In this document: positions 1 through 8,236 of the stretch, in pieces
How positions within the stretch are numbered: the stretch's first letter is position 1
How the letters are laid out: every line of letters begins with the position of its first letter
Assembly: GCA_964468805.1 (NCBI GenBank)
Contig: CAYXWM010000014.1
Span: 1-47,935 of the forward strand
Source of the DNA: CAYXWM01 sp964468805
GTDB lineage: Bacteria > Bacillota > Clostridia > Lachnospirales > WRBF01
DNA: 47,935 nucleotides
Direction: 5' to 3'
Notes under the pieces: generated by a model
Seen by the model: the letters and a program-made list of their open reading frames with translations, nothing else
Databases searched by the model: none
Told to the model about the DNA's origin: nothing
Position numbers and translations under genes: made by a program

Positions 1-121
1 TCTACAATAGGAGGTGCTTTTATTTCAATGTCCGTTTTACGGGGTTCTGTTCAGTATTGCCGATGCGTTTTTTTTATTTTAAATATTGAATAGTTACAAA
101 ATTATTATCCAAGTATATTAA

Positions 122-1060
122 TCAAAAATCAGTACGTCTTATATTTCTTGAAAGCATTTTTTGATAACCTACCCATTGCCCTTGAGTATGATTGTTTTTA
201 ATTAAATCCTCATACATTTTAACCTTTGCGTCCAGATTATCTGCACAGTGGAGAATAAAGGCTTCTATGGTTTTGGGCAATTTGGGTGAACCGTATTCGT
301 ATTCTCCGTGGTGGGACAAAATGCTGTGCTTTAGCAGGGTTTTCAGTTGGTGTGAAAAGCCTTCGATTTTGGAAGCTTCTTTTTCAATGAGTTCGGCTCC
401 CATTACTATATGACCCAAGAGTTGACCGTCGTCGGTGTAGTCGTTTTGAGGAAAACATGATAATTCGTATATTTTTCCTATATCATGAAGAATTGCCGTG
501 GCTATAAGTATATCACGGTTAGCAGTCTTATACATCTTGCTTAAAAAGTCACAAATTTCAACTACCGAAACCGTATGCTCCAATAAACCGCCCATGTAGC
601 TGTGATGCATATTTTTTGCGGCTGAATGGCGTTTAAATTCCTGAGCAATTTCTTCTCTGCTCATAATATTTTCCATCAGTTTTTTGATTTGTTGATTGGA
701 AATAGATTTAATATAATCTTTAATTTGACTTTGAAGGCCGTTTACGTCTTTTTCTGTGGACGGAATAAAGTCCATGGGGTCATATTCACCTTCATCGCTT
801 TTTCTTATTTTGGAAATTTTCAATTGTAAGTCATTTTGATAAGTCAAAACCACGGCATCGATTTTGATAAAATCATTCTCGTCAAAAGCTTTGATTTCGT
901 TTGACAGTTCCCAAACTTTTCCGTCTATGGTGCCGGTTTTGTCTTGCAGTTTTAAAGAATAATAATTTTTTCCCGCACGGGATTTTAAACTCTGTTTTTG
1001 TTTACAGAGATAATGTCCTACTATATGGTCATCCTCTTTAAAGTCCTCGATAAATTTCAT
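122..1060 (-). CDS. yhaM: 3'-5' exoribonuclease YhaM family (OB-fold + HD domain)
   Basis: This 312-residue protein matches the YhaM/CBF1 layout of an N-terminal OB-fold nucleic-acid-binding domain (about residues 10-90) followed by an HD phosphohydrolase domain. The HD part shows paired histidines near residues 152-153, a GGLLEHT segment near 157-163 and the metal-binding HD pair in LHDIGK at 191-196. Family members are Mn-dependent 3'-5' exonucleases that shorten RNA and single-stranded DNA in the cytoplasm. The start chosen is the ATG at 1060, five bases after GGAGG; an upstream in-frame TTG overlaps that ribosome binding site and is unlikely. It lies 155 bp downstream of pcrA on the same strand, so it may be co-transcribed, although hairpins sit in the gap. 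Confidence 0.9.
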   Translation of the reverse strand: MKFIEDFKEDDHIVGHYLCKQKQSLKSRAGKNYYSLKLQDKTGTIDGKVWELSNEIKAFDENDFIKIDAVVLTYQNDLQLKISKIRKSDEGEYDPMDFIPSTEKDVNGLQSQIKDYIKSISNQQIKKLMENIMSREEIAQEFKRHSAAKNMHHSYMGGLLEHTVSVVEICDFLSKMYKTANRDILIATAILHDIGKIYELSCFPQNDYTDDGQLLGHIVMGAELIEKEASKIEGFSHQLKTLLKHSILSHHGEYEYGSPKLPKTIEAFILHCADNLDAKVKMYEDLIKNNHTQGQWVGYQKMLSRNIRRTDF

Positions 1061-1081
1061 GATTTCCTCCAATTTAATACG

Positions 1082-1114
1082 AACCCGGTCTATCCGGCTA
1101 TAATCAGACCGGTT
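1082..1114 (-). other. hairpin upstream of yhaM
   Basis: Inverted arms AACC(C)GGTCT and AGACCGGTT lie just before the yhaM ribosome binding site. No clear U-tract follows on the minus strand, so this is either a 5'UTR structure or a weak processing or termination site between pcrA and yhaM. Confidence 0.4.
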
Positions 1115-1165
1115 TATTATAAAAGCGGATTTCTGCTTGAACCGCTATATCTTTCATTATTCAAT

Positions 1166-1201
1166 ATTGAAGGAAACTTTTTTTAATAGGTTTCCTTCAA
1201 T
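1166..1201 (-). terminator. hairpin after pcrA
   Basis: A 12-bp perfect stem (ATTGAAGGAAAC paired with GTTTCCTTCAAT) begins 27 bp after the pcrA stop. On the minus strand it is not followed by a good U-tract, so termination could be partial, leaving read-through into yhaM. Confidence 0.5.
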
Positions 1202-1227
1202 GATTTTTACGGTAAATTCCGTATCTG

Positions 1228-3450
1228 TTAATCTTCCACTTTAGCCAATTTGGAAAGGTTAGCCAGAAATTTCTTTGCCGGCAAGCCCTCAAATTCCACC
1301 GAAACTTCAAAATCCGCTCCGGCGGGTTTTATGTCACGAACTATACCTATACCGTATTTAAACTGTCTTACTTTATCGCCTATTTCAAAATCCAAGACCA
1401 AATCTTTGGGCCCGGGAATGTTGGTATTATAATTTTTTCCTCCGAAGCTTATTTCTATATTGCTCCTTGCCTTGTCATTCTTGGCAAACTGAGAAATGCC
1501 CTTTCGGTCTTTTTGAACCGGTTTGGCTTGCCTTGTTTGGTTATCCAGCAAGTCCGTTGGGATTTCCGAAATAAACCTACTCTGTGAATTATAGACGGTT
1601 TGACCGTGTTGTAGACGTTGAGTACAGGAAGTTATATAAAGTTGCTCCTTGGCTCTGGTCATACCCACGTAGCAAAGGCGACGTTCTTCCTCAACGTCCT
1701 CAGGCAAACCGCTGCAAATAGAGCGGTAGCTGGGGAATAAACCTTCTTCCAGACCAACCATAAATACAACGGGAAACTCCAATCCCTTAGAGCTGTGTAA
1801 AGTCATCATAACAACTGCGTTTTCTGTTTCTTCGTAGTTATCCACATCGGCTACCAAAGCTACTTCTTCCAAAAAAGCTGATAAGGAGGGGTCGTTTGCC
1901 TTGCTGTCATACTCTGCCAATTTCGACACCAATTCTTCCACGTTTTCACGCCTGTTTTGTTCGTCAAGGTCATTGTCTGCTTGAAGGTTGTTGAGCAAAT
2001 CAGTATCCTCCAAGACCTTATGTATAACCTCCAAGGCACTGTGTTCTTTGGAGAAATCTATGAGATTGCTAATTAACTCTCTGAATTCCAAAACCTTTTT
2101 AGCTCTGTTTCCCAGTCCTTCAACTGAATCCAAATGCCACAAGGCTTTAAAAAAAGAAAGTCCACTTTCCGCCGCAAAATTATTAATTCGGTCAACCGTG
2201 GTTTCTCCTATACCACGTTTGGGAACATTAATAATTCTAAAAAGTGAAACCGTATCGTTGGGGTTATGAATTACTTTTAAATAGGACAGTACATCCTTAA
2301 CTTCCTTACGTTGATAGAATCTTACACCGCCGTACAATTTATAGGGAATGTTTTTATAAACGAATTGATCCTCTATTATACGAGACTGGGCGTTGTTTCT
2401 GTATAAAACAGCTATATCGGAATAGGGTCTGTCTTTAACAAGTTGTTGTATGGTTTGGGCAACGAATTGACTTTCGTCTTGGTCGGAGTACATTCGGTTG
2501 TAGTAAATCAAGTTTCCTTGGGTATTTTCAGTCCAGAGACTTTTAACCTTACGTTGGCTGTTATTGGCGATTACTCCGTTGGCGGCGTTTAGGATAGTCT
2601 GGGTGGAGCGATAGTTTTGTTCCAGTTTTATTACTTTCGTCCCCGGAAAATCCTTTTCGAAGTTTAGGATGTTGGCGATATTAGCTCCACGCCAGCCGTA
2701 AATACTTTGGTCGTCGTCACCTACAACGCAGAGATTTTTGTATTTTGATGAAAGTAATCTGACCAATTCATATTGAGCGGAGTTGGTATCTTGATATTCG
2801 TCTACCAAAATATATTTAAAGCGATCTTGATATTTTTCCAATATATTGGGATATGCTCTGTATAAAGAAACCGTACAGCATATAATATCGTCAAAGTCCA
2901 AGCTGTTGTTTTCTCTTAATTTCTTCTGATACAATTCATAAATCAAGGCAACTTGCCTTTTACGAAAATCCAACTCCAAGCCGGTCAAAACATCTCTCGG
3001 CGAAAGAATACGGTCTTTCCAATCGCTGATAAGGGCGGAAATAGTTCTTAAAGGGAACTGTTTTTCGCTGATGTTAAGTTCCTTTAAACAAAGACGTAAC
3101 AGTTTTTGGCAATCGTCGTCGTCAAATATGGTGAAATTAGTATCATAATTTAAGTTTTCTATTTCGGCTCGCAATATACGGACACAGGTGGAATGAAAGG
3201 TTCCTACCCATACACGGTCACCGTTGGGAATTAAGCTTTCTACTCTCTCTTTCATTTCTTTGGCGGCTTTGTTGGTAAAGGTCAAAGCCAATATATTGTT
3301 AGGGTATACTCCGTTTTGAATCAGATAGGCTATTCTGTGGGTCAATACTCTGGTCTTTCCCGAGCCGGCTCCTGCCAATAACAAAAGAGGTCCTTCCGAA
3401 GTTAAGACGGCTTGCTGCTGGTTTTCATTGAGTTTACTTAATAAATCCAT
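1228..3450 (-). CDS. pcrA: ATP-dependent DNA helicase PcrA (UvrD/Rep family)
   Basis: This 740-residue superfamily 1A helicase carries all the diagnostic motifs: Walker A GAGSGKT at residues 27-33, the VDEYQDTN Walker B region, GDDDQSIYGWRGA, QNYRSTQ, TLHSSKGLEF and a VGMTRAKEQLYI motif VI. The C-terminus ends in the Tudor-like domain of Gram-positive PcrA (DKVRQFKYGIGIV), which binds RNA polymerase. PcrA unwinds DNA 3'-5' in repair, rolling-circle replication and removal of RecA or RNA polymerase. The ATG at 3450 has AAGGAG seven bases upstream. It follows yerC by 20 bp, so the two are very probably one transcript. The ligase gene often next to pcrA is absent here. Confidence 0.97.
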   Translation of the reverse strand: MDLLSKLNENQQQAVLTSEGPLLLLAGAGSGKTRVLTHRIAYLIQNGVYPNNILALTFTNKAAKEMKERVESLIPNGDRVWVGTFHSTCVRILRAEIENLNYDTNFTIFDDDDCQKLLRLCLKELNISEKQFPLRTISALISDWKDRILSPRDVLTGLELDFRKRQVALIYELYQKKLRENNSLDFDDIICCTVSLYRAYPNILEKYQDRFKYILVDEYQDTNSAQYELVRLLSSKYKNLCVVGDDDQSIYGWRGANIANILNFEKDFPGTKVIKLEQNYRSTQTILNAANGVIANNSQRKVKSLWTENTQGNLIYYNRMYSDQDESQFVAQTIQQLVKDRPYSDIAVLYRNNAQSRIIEDQFVYKNIPYKLYGGVRFYQRKEVKDVLSYLKVIHNPNDTVSLFRIINVPKRGIGETTVDRINNFAAESGLSFFKALWHLDSVEGLGNRAKKVLEFRELISNLIDFSKEHSALEVIHKVLEDTDLLNNLQADNDLDEQNRRENVEELVSKLAEYDSKANDPSLSAFLEEVALVADVDNYEETENAVVMMTLHSSKGLEFPVVFMVGLEEGLFPSYRSICSGLPEDVEEERRLCYVGMTRAKEQLYITSCTQRLQHGQTVYNSQSRFISEIPTDLLDNQTRQAKPVQKDRKGISQFAKNDKARSNIEISFGGKNYNTNIPGPKDLVLDFEIGDKVRQFKYGIGIVRDIKPAGADFEVSVEFEGLPAKKFLANLSKLAKVED

Positions 3451-3470
3451 GTTATCTCCTTATTTGTAAA

Positions 3471-3773
3471 TCATTGCGTTTCTTGCATACGTTCGATAAC
3501 GGTTTTATAACCGCCGCTTCCGTGGGTTAAGGCTCTGTTTACCCTGCTTATGGTGGCTGTGGAAGCGCCTGTGGTTTCGCAAATTTGGGCGTAAGTTTTG
3601 CCTTTATAGAGCATATTAGCCACATCCAAACGTTGGGACAGTGATTCCAATTCTTGTATAGTACATAAATCGTTTAAGAAAGATTCACATTCTTCTATTG
3701 TTTGCAAGGAAATCAATGTCTGAAACAGATTGCGTACACTGCCGGTGTCTGTTTTTTTATCCAATACTATCAT
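3471..3773 (-). CDS. yerC: YerC/YecD family TrpR-like DNA-binding protein
   Basis: This is a 100-residue protein of the TrpR/YerC/YecD family. The C-terminal half contains a helix-turn-helix of the TrpR type (YAQICETTGASTATISRVNRAL, about residues 61-82) followed by a glycine-rich end. Members are small dimeric DNA-binding proteins; in Firmicutes the gene is commonly found immediately before pcrA, as here. The target is unknown for most members, and no tryptophan operon is nearby, so I infer a regulator without assigning a regulon. Start ATG at 3773 is preceded by AAAGG. Confidence 0.88.
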   Translation of the reverse strand: MIVLDKKTDTGSVRNLFQTLISLQTIEECESFLNDLCTIQELESLSQRLDVANMLYKGKTYAQICETTGASTATISRVNRALTHGSGGYKTVIERMQETQ

Positions 3774-3804
3774 CCTTTTACAGTTGGGTTCCTTGTTTTT
3801 TTAT

Positions 3805-3833
3805 ATTGTATCATTGTATAACTTTAAAGTAAA
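3805..3833 (-). promoter_or_regulatory. probable sigma-A promoter of yerC-pcrA
   Basis: On the minus strand TTTACT and TACAAT are separated by exactly 17 bp, placing the start point roughly 25 bp before yerC. A second TACAAT occurs 8 bp upstream. Assignment rests on match to consensus and position only. Confidence 0.5.
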
Positions 3834-3955
3834 GAGCTTTGAAACTACGGTTGTGGAGTTAGGGTGAAAACAATAAAACCCGGAGGGTAACTTTATCTGA
3901 AGAAAAAGTTTCCTAAAACACCTTCAAAAGACTTTAACGAAGAGCATATAAAATA

Positions 3956-3976
3956 AAGAGCCGATTATTGGCTCTT
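3956..3976 (-). terminator. terminator downstream of ispE
   Basis: A 7-bp stem (AAGAGCC/GGCTCTT) with a 7-nt loop is followed on the minus strand by TATTTTAT. It lies about 125 bp after the ispE stop, beyond repeat R1 copy A, so the R1 copy would be in the ispE 3'UTR if this is the end of the transcript. The rest of 3834-3955 shows nothing recognisable. Confidence 0.55.
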
Positions 3977-3986
3977 GAATGCTTTT

Positions 3987-4090
3987 TATACTAATTCCGT
4001 ATAAGATGACGGACAAAAATAATCGTTTTTTCCTTGAACTGTTGGAAAAATCAATTATTTTTGTCCTCTGTTTAAAGTGGAATCATTATA
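3987..4090 (+). repeat. R1 palindromic repeat, copy A
   Basis: This 104-bp near-palindrome is bounded by TATA on both sides. The outer arms are ATTCCGTATAAGATGACGG on the left and the complement of a GTTTAAAGTGGAAT arm on the right; the inner arms are GGACAAAAATAATCG with TTTTTTCC, and GGAAAAA with ATTATTTTTGTCC. It starts 11 bp after the ispE stop. The same sequence recurs at 35620, 37117 and 39990 in the same orientation. See the R1 finding. Confidence 0.85.
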
Positions 4091-4101
4091 GTTTTATGCT
4101 G

Positions 4102-4980
4102 TTAATGTTTTTTGGGATTAAAAACGGAGCTTAAAAATATATCTCTGATATTGGGAAAGGTTTTTTTGATTTCTGCGATGGCTTTCTTTGCGGTTCGGTA
4201 GTCATGGAAATAAGCAAAGACTGTAGGGCCGCTGCCGCTCATTAAGGTACCCATGGCTCCTTGTTCTGTAAGTTTGTCTTTTATATCTGAGATTATCGGG
4301 TGTAGTTTACAGGTGACGGTTTCCAGTACGTTGCAGAAATTGCCGGCGATGCTTTTAACGTTACCCTGCTCCAAGGCTTGGATTATAGCCGGAATATTGG
4401 GACGGTCCGTAATTTCGTCCTGTTTGAATTTACCGAAGACCATGGCAGTGGAAACGGCTACGGGCGGTCTTACAAGGACCACATGAACCGGTGGGTGAGC
4501 CGGAAGTTTTGAAAGCTTGTCGCCTATGCCCTCCGCAAGGACGGTTCCTCTTTTTAGGCAATAGGGTACATCTGCTCCCAAGGAGGCTCCTATTTCCGAC
4601 AGTTCCCTGTTGGTAATGGGCAAATTAAAAAGCTTTCGCATACCTATGAGAGTTGCGGCACAATTTCCGCTACCGCCGCCCAACCCGGCTGAAACGGGAA
4701 TATTTTTTTGCAGTTCAATAAATATGCCCTCTTTAATGTTGTAGCGTTCTATTAATAAATTGGCTGTTTTATGGACTATATTTCTTTCGTCTGTGGGTAG
4801 CCAGCAGAGGTTGCAAACCAGTTTAAATGGGAATTTATTTACCTTTTTTATCAATATACTGTCGTAAAGGTTTAAAGTTTGCATTATAGTCTGCAACTCA
4901 TGATAGCCGTCGGGTCTTTTGCCTATAACATCCAAGGCTATATTTATTTTTGCTCTTGATTTCAACAATAAAAAATTCAT
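4102..4980 (-). CDS. ispE: 4-diphosphocytidyl-2-C-methyl-D-erythritol kinase
   Basis: This 292-residue GHMP kinase phosphorylates CDP-ME at the 2-position in the MEP isoprenoid pathway. The N-terminal AKINIALDVIGKRPDGYHEL is the IspE signature, with the likely catalytic lysine at residue 11. The ATP-binding GHMP loop is PVSAGLGGGSGN (95-106), the catalytic aspartate lies in LGADVPY at 137, and GTLMSGSGPTVFAYF is the C-terminal GHMP motif. The length is normal for the family. ATG at 4980 has TAGGAG five bases upstream. It stands alone on the minus strand, with pgi upstream and repeat R1 copy A immediately after its stop. Confidence 0.96.
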   Translation of the reverse strand: MNFLLLKSRAKINIALDVIGKRPDGYHELQTIMQTLNLYDSILIKKVNKFPFKLVCNLCWLPTDERNIVHKTANLLIERYNIKEGIFIELQKNIPVSAGLGGGSGNCAATLIGMRKLFNLPITNRELSEIGASLGADVPYCLKRGTVLAEGIGDKLSKLPAHPPVHVVLVRPPVAVSTAMVFGKFKQDEITDRPNIPAIIQALEQGNVKSIAGNFCNVLETVTCKLHPIISDIKDKLTEQGAMGTLMSGSGPTVFAYFHDYRTAKKAIAEIKKTFPNIRDIFLSSVFNPKKH

Positions 4981-5203
4981 TGGTACTCCTACTTATACAA
5001 ACGAATATATGGTTACGGCTTTTGGTTTTAATTAGGTCTAACCTCGTTTGTATTATATACTTAGAAAACGCCGATGAACAGAAATTTTGAAAAGCCTTGT
5101 GTTTTTCGACGTTTAATTTATCTTAGTTTTATCCTATGAATATCAGCCGGATCGGTGAAAAATTATAACCGGACAATTCTTATTTTTTAATCGTAACTTT
5201 ATT

Positions 5204-5232
5204 GGGGAGAAAACCGCCGTGGCTTTCTCCCC
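5204..5232 (-). terminator. hairpin after pgi
   Basis: GGGGAGAAA and TTTCTCCCC form a strong stem 7 bp after the pgi stop. There is no U-run directly after it on the minus strand, so it may stabilise the 3' end or terminate inefficiently. GGGAGAAAACC also occurs in the R2a hairpin at 34501 and near 29240. Confidence 0.5.
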
Positions 5233-5238
5233 ATATGA

Positions 5239-6639
5239 TTAACCTATAATATATTTTTCGGATTTTTTGGGTCTGTTGTCAAGTTCTTTTTTGGTTTCTT
5301 CATAACCGGGGCGATTAAACAAAGCATAGGTTGCATTTTTTCCGCCTTCTACTCCGGGTTGGTCGAAAGCGTTTATGTTTAACAATTCTCCCGCAAAGGC
5401 TGTGGCTACTTCCAGCATATACAGCAATTGACCCAAGGTATGTTCGTTTACCTTTGAAAGGGTAATAGTCATATTCATTTTGCCTGCCTTCATTAAGGCG
5501 TACTCTGTGGCAATTTGCTCGTTTTTGATAAGGTCGTTTTGAGTATGACCGCCCAAGAATCCCAAAGAGGGCATATCTTCATATAATTTGGGTATGGCAA
5601 CGGTTTTTTTGTATTCGTCAACACCAATGAATACTATAACCTTATCAAAGGGGCCTTCTGCATACAATTGAACTTGGGAATGTTGGTCTGTGGCTCCAAG
5701 AGCCTTTACCGGTGTTGAACCTACATGTACAACATTTCCGTTGTTGTCGGTTTTTTTGCCCAAGGATTCTGCCCATAATTGAGCGTACCAATCGGAAATA
5801 AGTTTAAGAGAATCCGCATAAGGCATCATTACGGAGATATTTTTGCCTTTTTTCATGGCTATGTGATGAAGGAGAGCATAGGCATAAGCCGGATTTTTAA
5901 GGACATCTTCCTCTTGGCAAAGTTTATCCATATGAGCCGCACCGTCAAGCAAAGCCTTTATGTCTACGCCACAGAAGGCTGCTGCAAGTAAACCTACGGG
6001 GCACAATTGAGAAAATCTGCCGCCCACTGCCGAGGGAATAATAAAGGTCTTATAACCTTCTTCACCGGCTATTTTTATCAGGTTACCGGTTTTGGAATCG
6101 GTGGTGGCTACTATATGTTTCTTTGCGTCTGCTCCAAGCTTTGCTTCCAGCATTTCTTTGATAATCATAAATTGGGACATGGTTTCGGAAGTACTGCCGG
6201 ATTTGGAAATTACGTTAAACAAAGTTTTGTCTATATCAATAATTTCAAACAAATAAGCAAGTTTTTCGGGGTCTACATTGTCTGCCACATAGAAACGAGG
6301 GAAACCGCCGCGTTTTTCACGAGGAAGTTCATTGTAATAAGGATGATTTATTGCCTGTTGAACAGCCATGGGACCCAGAGCAGAGCCGCCTATACCCAAA
6401 ACTACAAAAGTATCAAAATCATCTTTCACGTCTTTAACGTAATCCAAAATATCTTTAACAACTTCATCTTGGTTGTAGGGTAAATCACGCCAAGCCATGT
6501 TTCCTCGCTTGTCTTTCATAGCCTTTACGGCAGTTTGTATCTCGTTGGAAAGAGCGGAAATATCCGATTCTGAGATTCCTTCCTTTCCAACAAAGTCAAC
6601 CATCATATTGTTAAAATCCAGGCTTAAACTATTGCTCAT
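5239..6639 (-). CDS. pgi: glucose-6-phosphate isomerase
   Basis: This enzyme interconverts glucose 6-phosphate and fructose 6-phosphate in glycolysis. Family signatures are visible: VLGIGGSALGP in the N-terminal sugar-phosphate isomerase domain, the phosphate-binding VISKSGSTSET, the GGRFSQLCPVGLLAA block with its conserved arginine, and HTQNDLIKNE near the substrate site. The start was moved to the ATG at 6639 (466 residues) because GGGAG lies just upstream of it; the longer frame to 6675 adds a segment unlike the family. The short length, relative to the roughly 550 residues of proteobacterial Pgi, fits the Gram-positive type. It is monocistronic, followed by a strong hairpin. Confidence 0.96.
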   Translation of the reverse strand: MSNSLSLDFNNMMVDFVGKEGISESDISALSNEIQTAVKAMKDKRGNMAWRDLPYNQDEVVKDILDYVKDVKDDFDTFVVLGIGGSALGPMAVQQAINHPYYNELPREKRGGFPRFYVADNVDPEKLAYLFEIIDIDKTLFNVISKSGSTSETMSQFMIIKEMLEAKLGADAKKHIVATTDSKTGNLIKIAGEEGYKTFIIPSAVGGRFSQLCPVGLLAAAFCGVDIKALLDGAAHMDKLCQEEDVLKNPAYAYALLHHIAMKKGKNISVMMPYADSLKLISDWYAQLWAESLGKKTDNNGNVVHVGSTPVKALGATDQHSQVQLYAEGPFDKVIVFIGVDEYKKTVAIPKLYEDMPSLGFLGGHTQNDLIKNEQIATEYALMKAGKMNMTITLSKVNEHTLGQLLYMLEVATAFAGELLNINAFDQPGVEGGKNATYALFNRPGYEETKKELDNRPKKSEKYIIG

Positions 6640-6794
6640 TAATTTCACTCCCTGTTTATATTTGATAATTCCCAATATTATAATTATATTAATTAAATTT
6701 AATGATATTATCTCATTAAATATTAGGGCTTGTCTTTCAGGTTAAATTAATGTAAAAGTATTTGTAACGAACTGTTTAACTTCGTCAAACTCCG

Positions 6795-7835
6795 CTAAAT
6801 CAATTCATCTATCCTTTTAAAACTATAACCCTTTTCTATAACAGAGTCAATTATTTCCGGTAAAGCTTGTGCATTTGAAGATGAAACGGAATGTAAAAGC
6901 ATAACGCTGCCGTTGTGGAGATTATCCATGACGGTTTTGTATGCAACTGCCTTACCCGGCTGCTTGTCTACCAACCAGTCTTGATAAGCAAAGCTCCAGA
7001 ATATTGTCTTATATCCTATACTGTGAGCCAATGCCAAAACACGCTCGGAATATTCTCCTGCCGGAGGACGATAATATCGAGGCATTTTTTTACCTGTTAC
7101 TTCTTCGAAATAACGTGCCGTTTCTTCCAGTTCATAATAAAATTCTTTATCAGTCAAAGTCGGCGCACTTTTATGGGTTACTGAGTGGTTTGCACAAAGA
7201 TGCCCTTCGTCTATCATACGCATAACAAGGTCCGGGTTGCTTTTGATGTAGGGTTTTGTCAAGAAAAATACTGCTTTAACGTTCTTTTCTTTCAAGGTAT
7301 CCAGAATGGGTGTGGTAAAGCCGTTTTCGTAACCTTGGTCAAAGGTAAGGTATACTGTTTTATTTTCTGTGTCTCCCAGATAAACAGCATCATATTTGCT
7401 AAGGTCTATTTGATTTTGTGCTGTGGGCGGTTCATGAGTTTTGTTTCTGTTAAAATACCAGCCAACCTTTTTCTTTGACAAGTCCATGGCAACTTCACGG
7501 GGACCGTTCTCTGCATAAGTATCGTCTGAATACGGATCCTTAACACTACCCGTTTGTTGAGTTATGTCTGTATTTTCACCTAAATCCTCAGTTTCGATTT
7601 GTTCATCATCTATTAAGGGTAATTCCGGTAAAGGAGTTGGAGTAGGTTTAGGTGTTGCAGAGGGTGTTGCAGTGGGTGTGGGAGCCGGTTTTACTTGTGT
7701 GGGAATAGGTTTGGTTTGAGTGGCGTTAACCGGAACCAAAGTCGCCTTTGTTTGAGCTTTGGTGTTATAAGTAATTTCATCGATACAACCGTTTAACAAT
7801 AATGTACACAGGGCAATAAACCATAATTTTTTCAT
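6795..7835 (-). CDS. pdaA: PdaA-type polysaccharide deacetylase lipoprotein (muramic-delta-lactam formation)
   Basis: A 346-residue NodB-fold deacetylase. The start is the ATG at 7835, after AGAAGGGA; the protein begins MKKLWFIALCTLLLNGC, a lipoprotein signal with Cys17. Residues 30-110 are a Pro/Thr/Glu-rich linker. The catalytic domain shows TFDQGYENG (metal-binding Asp166), NHSVTH with His217 and His221, RPPAGEYSE (256-264), FWSFAYQDW and LLHSVSSSNA. These blocks closely follow Bacillus subtilis PdaA, where the usual second aspartate of the FDD motif is also replaced (here by Gln). PdaA deacetylates muramic acid after CwlD removes the peptide, forming the cortex delta-lactam; a CwlD is present at 34714-35403. 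The long linker and lipid anchor are unlike B. subtilis PdaA. Confidence 0.88.
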   Translation of the reverse strand: MKKLWFIALCTLLLNGCIDEITYNTKAQTKATLVPVNATQTKPIPTQVKPAPTPTATPSATPKPTPTPLPELPLIDDEQIETEDLGENTDITQQTGSVKDPYSDDTYAENGPREVAMDLSKKKVGWYFNRNKTHEPPTAQNQIDLSKYDAVYLGDTENKTVYLTFDQGYENGFTTPILDTLKEKNVKAVFFLTKPYIKSNPDLVMRMIDEGHLCANHSVTHKSAPTLTDKEFYYELEETARYFEEVTGKKMPRYYRPPAGEYSERVLALAHSIGYKTIFWSFAYQDWLVDKQPGKAVAYKTVMDNLHNGSVMLLHSVSSSNAQALPEIIDSVIEKGYSFKRIDELI

Positions 7836-8236
7836 AATATCCCTTCTTCTGAGTAATTTGTGTATACTGTTTAAAATAAACATATTACGTAATTCTGACC
7901 GGATTTCCGATTTTAAGTCTACGGATATTTTTGGAATATATATTTTATTCTACAACAATTTACAATTCTCATCAAGATATATAAAATTAACTTTATATTA
8001 AATCCTTGTCAAAGTCTTGAAACGAAGTGAAATACCTAAGACATAAAACGCTGAATTTAAGCCTATTTCTGCTACCGACTTGATTATTATACAGATGAGC
8101 TTGGAGGGTTGACCCTTGTAAGTATAAGTTTCCCATGTAGGTTAATGTCGATTTATGTTGTTACTGTGACTTGAAATAAAAGGATTTTTCGCTTATAATT
8201 TATTCAAACCGAAAAATTAACCCAAAGGGGAAAAAT
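7836..8236. other. intergenic region between divergent pdaA and SpoIID-like gene
   Basis: These 400 bp carry the divergent control regions. The plus-strand sigma-A promoter at 8171-8199 is clear. I found no convincing forespore-sigma promoter for pdaA, no ORF and no recognisable RNA element; a short GGGTTGACCC palindrome lies near 8108. Confidence 0.5.
8171..8199 (+). promoter_or_regulatory. sigma-A promoter of SpoIID-like gene and queA
   Basis: TTGAAA and TATAAT are separated by exactly 17 bp, with the start point expected about 30 bp before the ATG at 8237. The vegetative consensus suggests that this SpoIID-domain gene is not restricted to sporulation. Confidence 0.7.

Noticed and set aside
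1..121. End of an upstream feature at the window start
   Set aside because: Short AT-rich sequence with an AGGAGGT-like string near position 9 and a T-run near 68, but too little to identify a gene or terminator.
6007..6483. 158-codon plus-strand ORF opposite pgi
   Set aside because: Shadow of pgi; no ribosome binding site and no recognisable motif.
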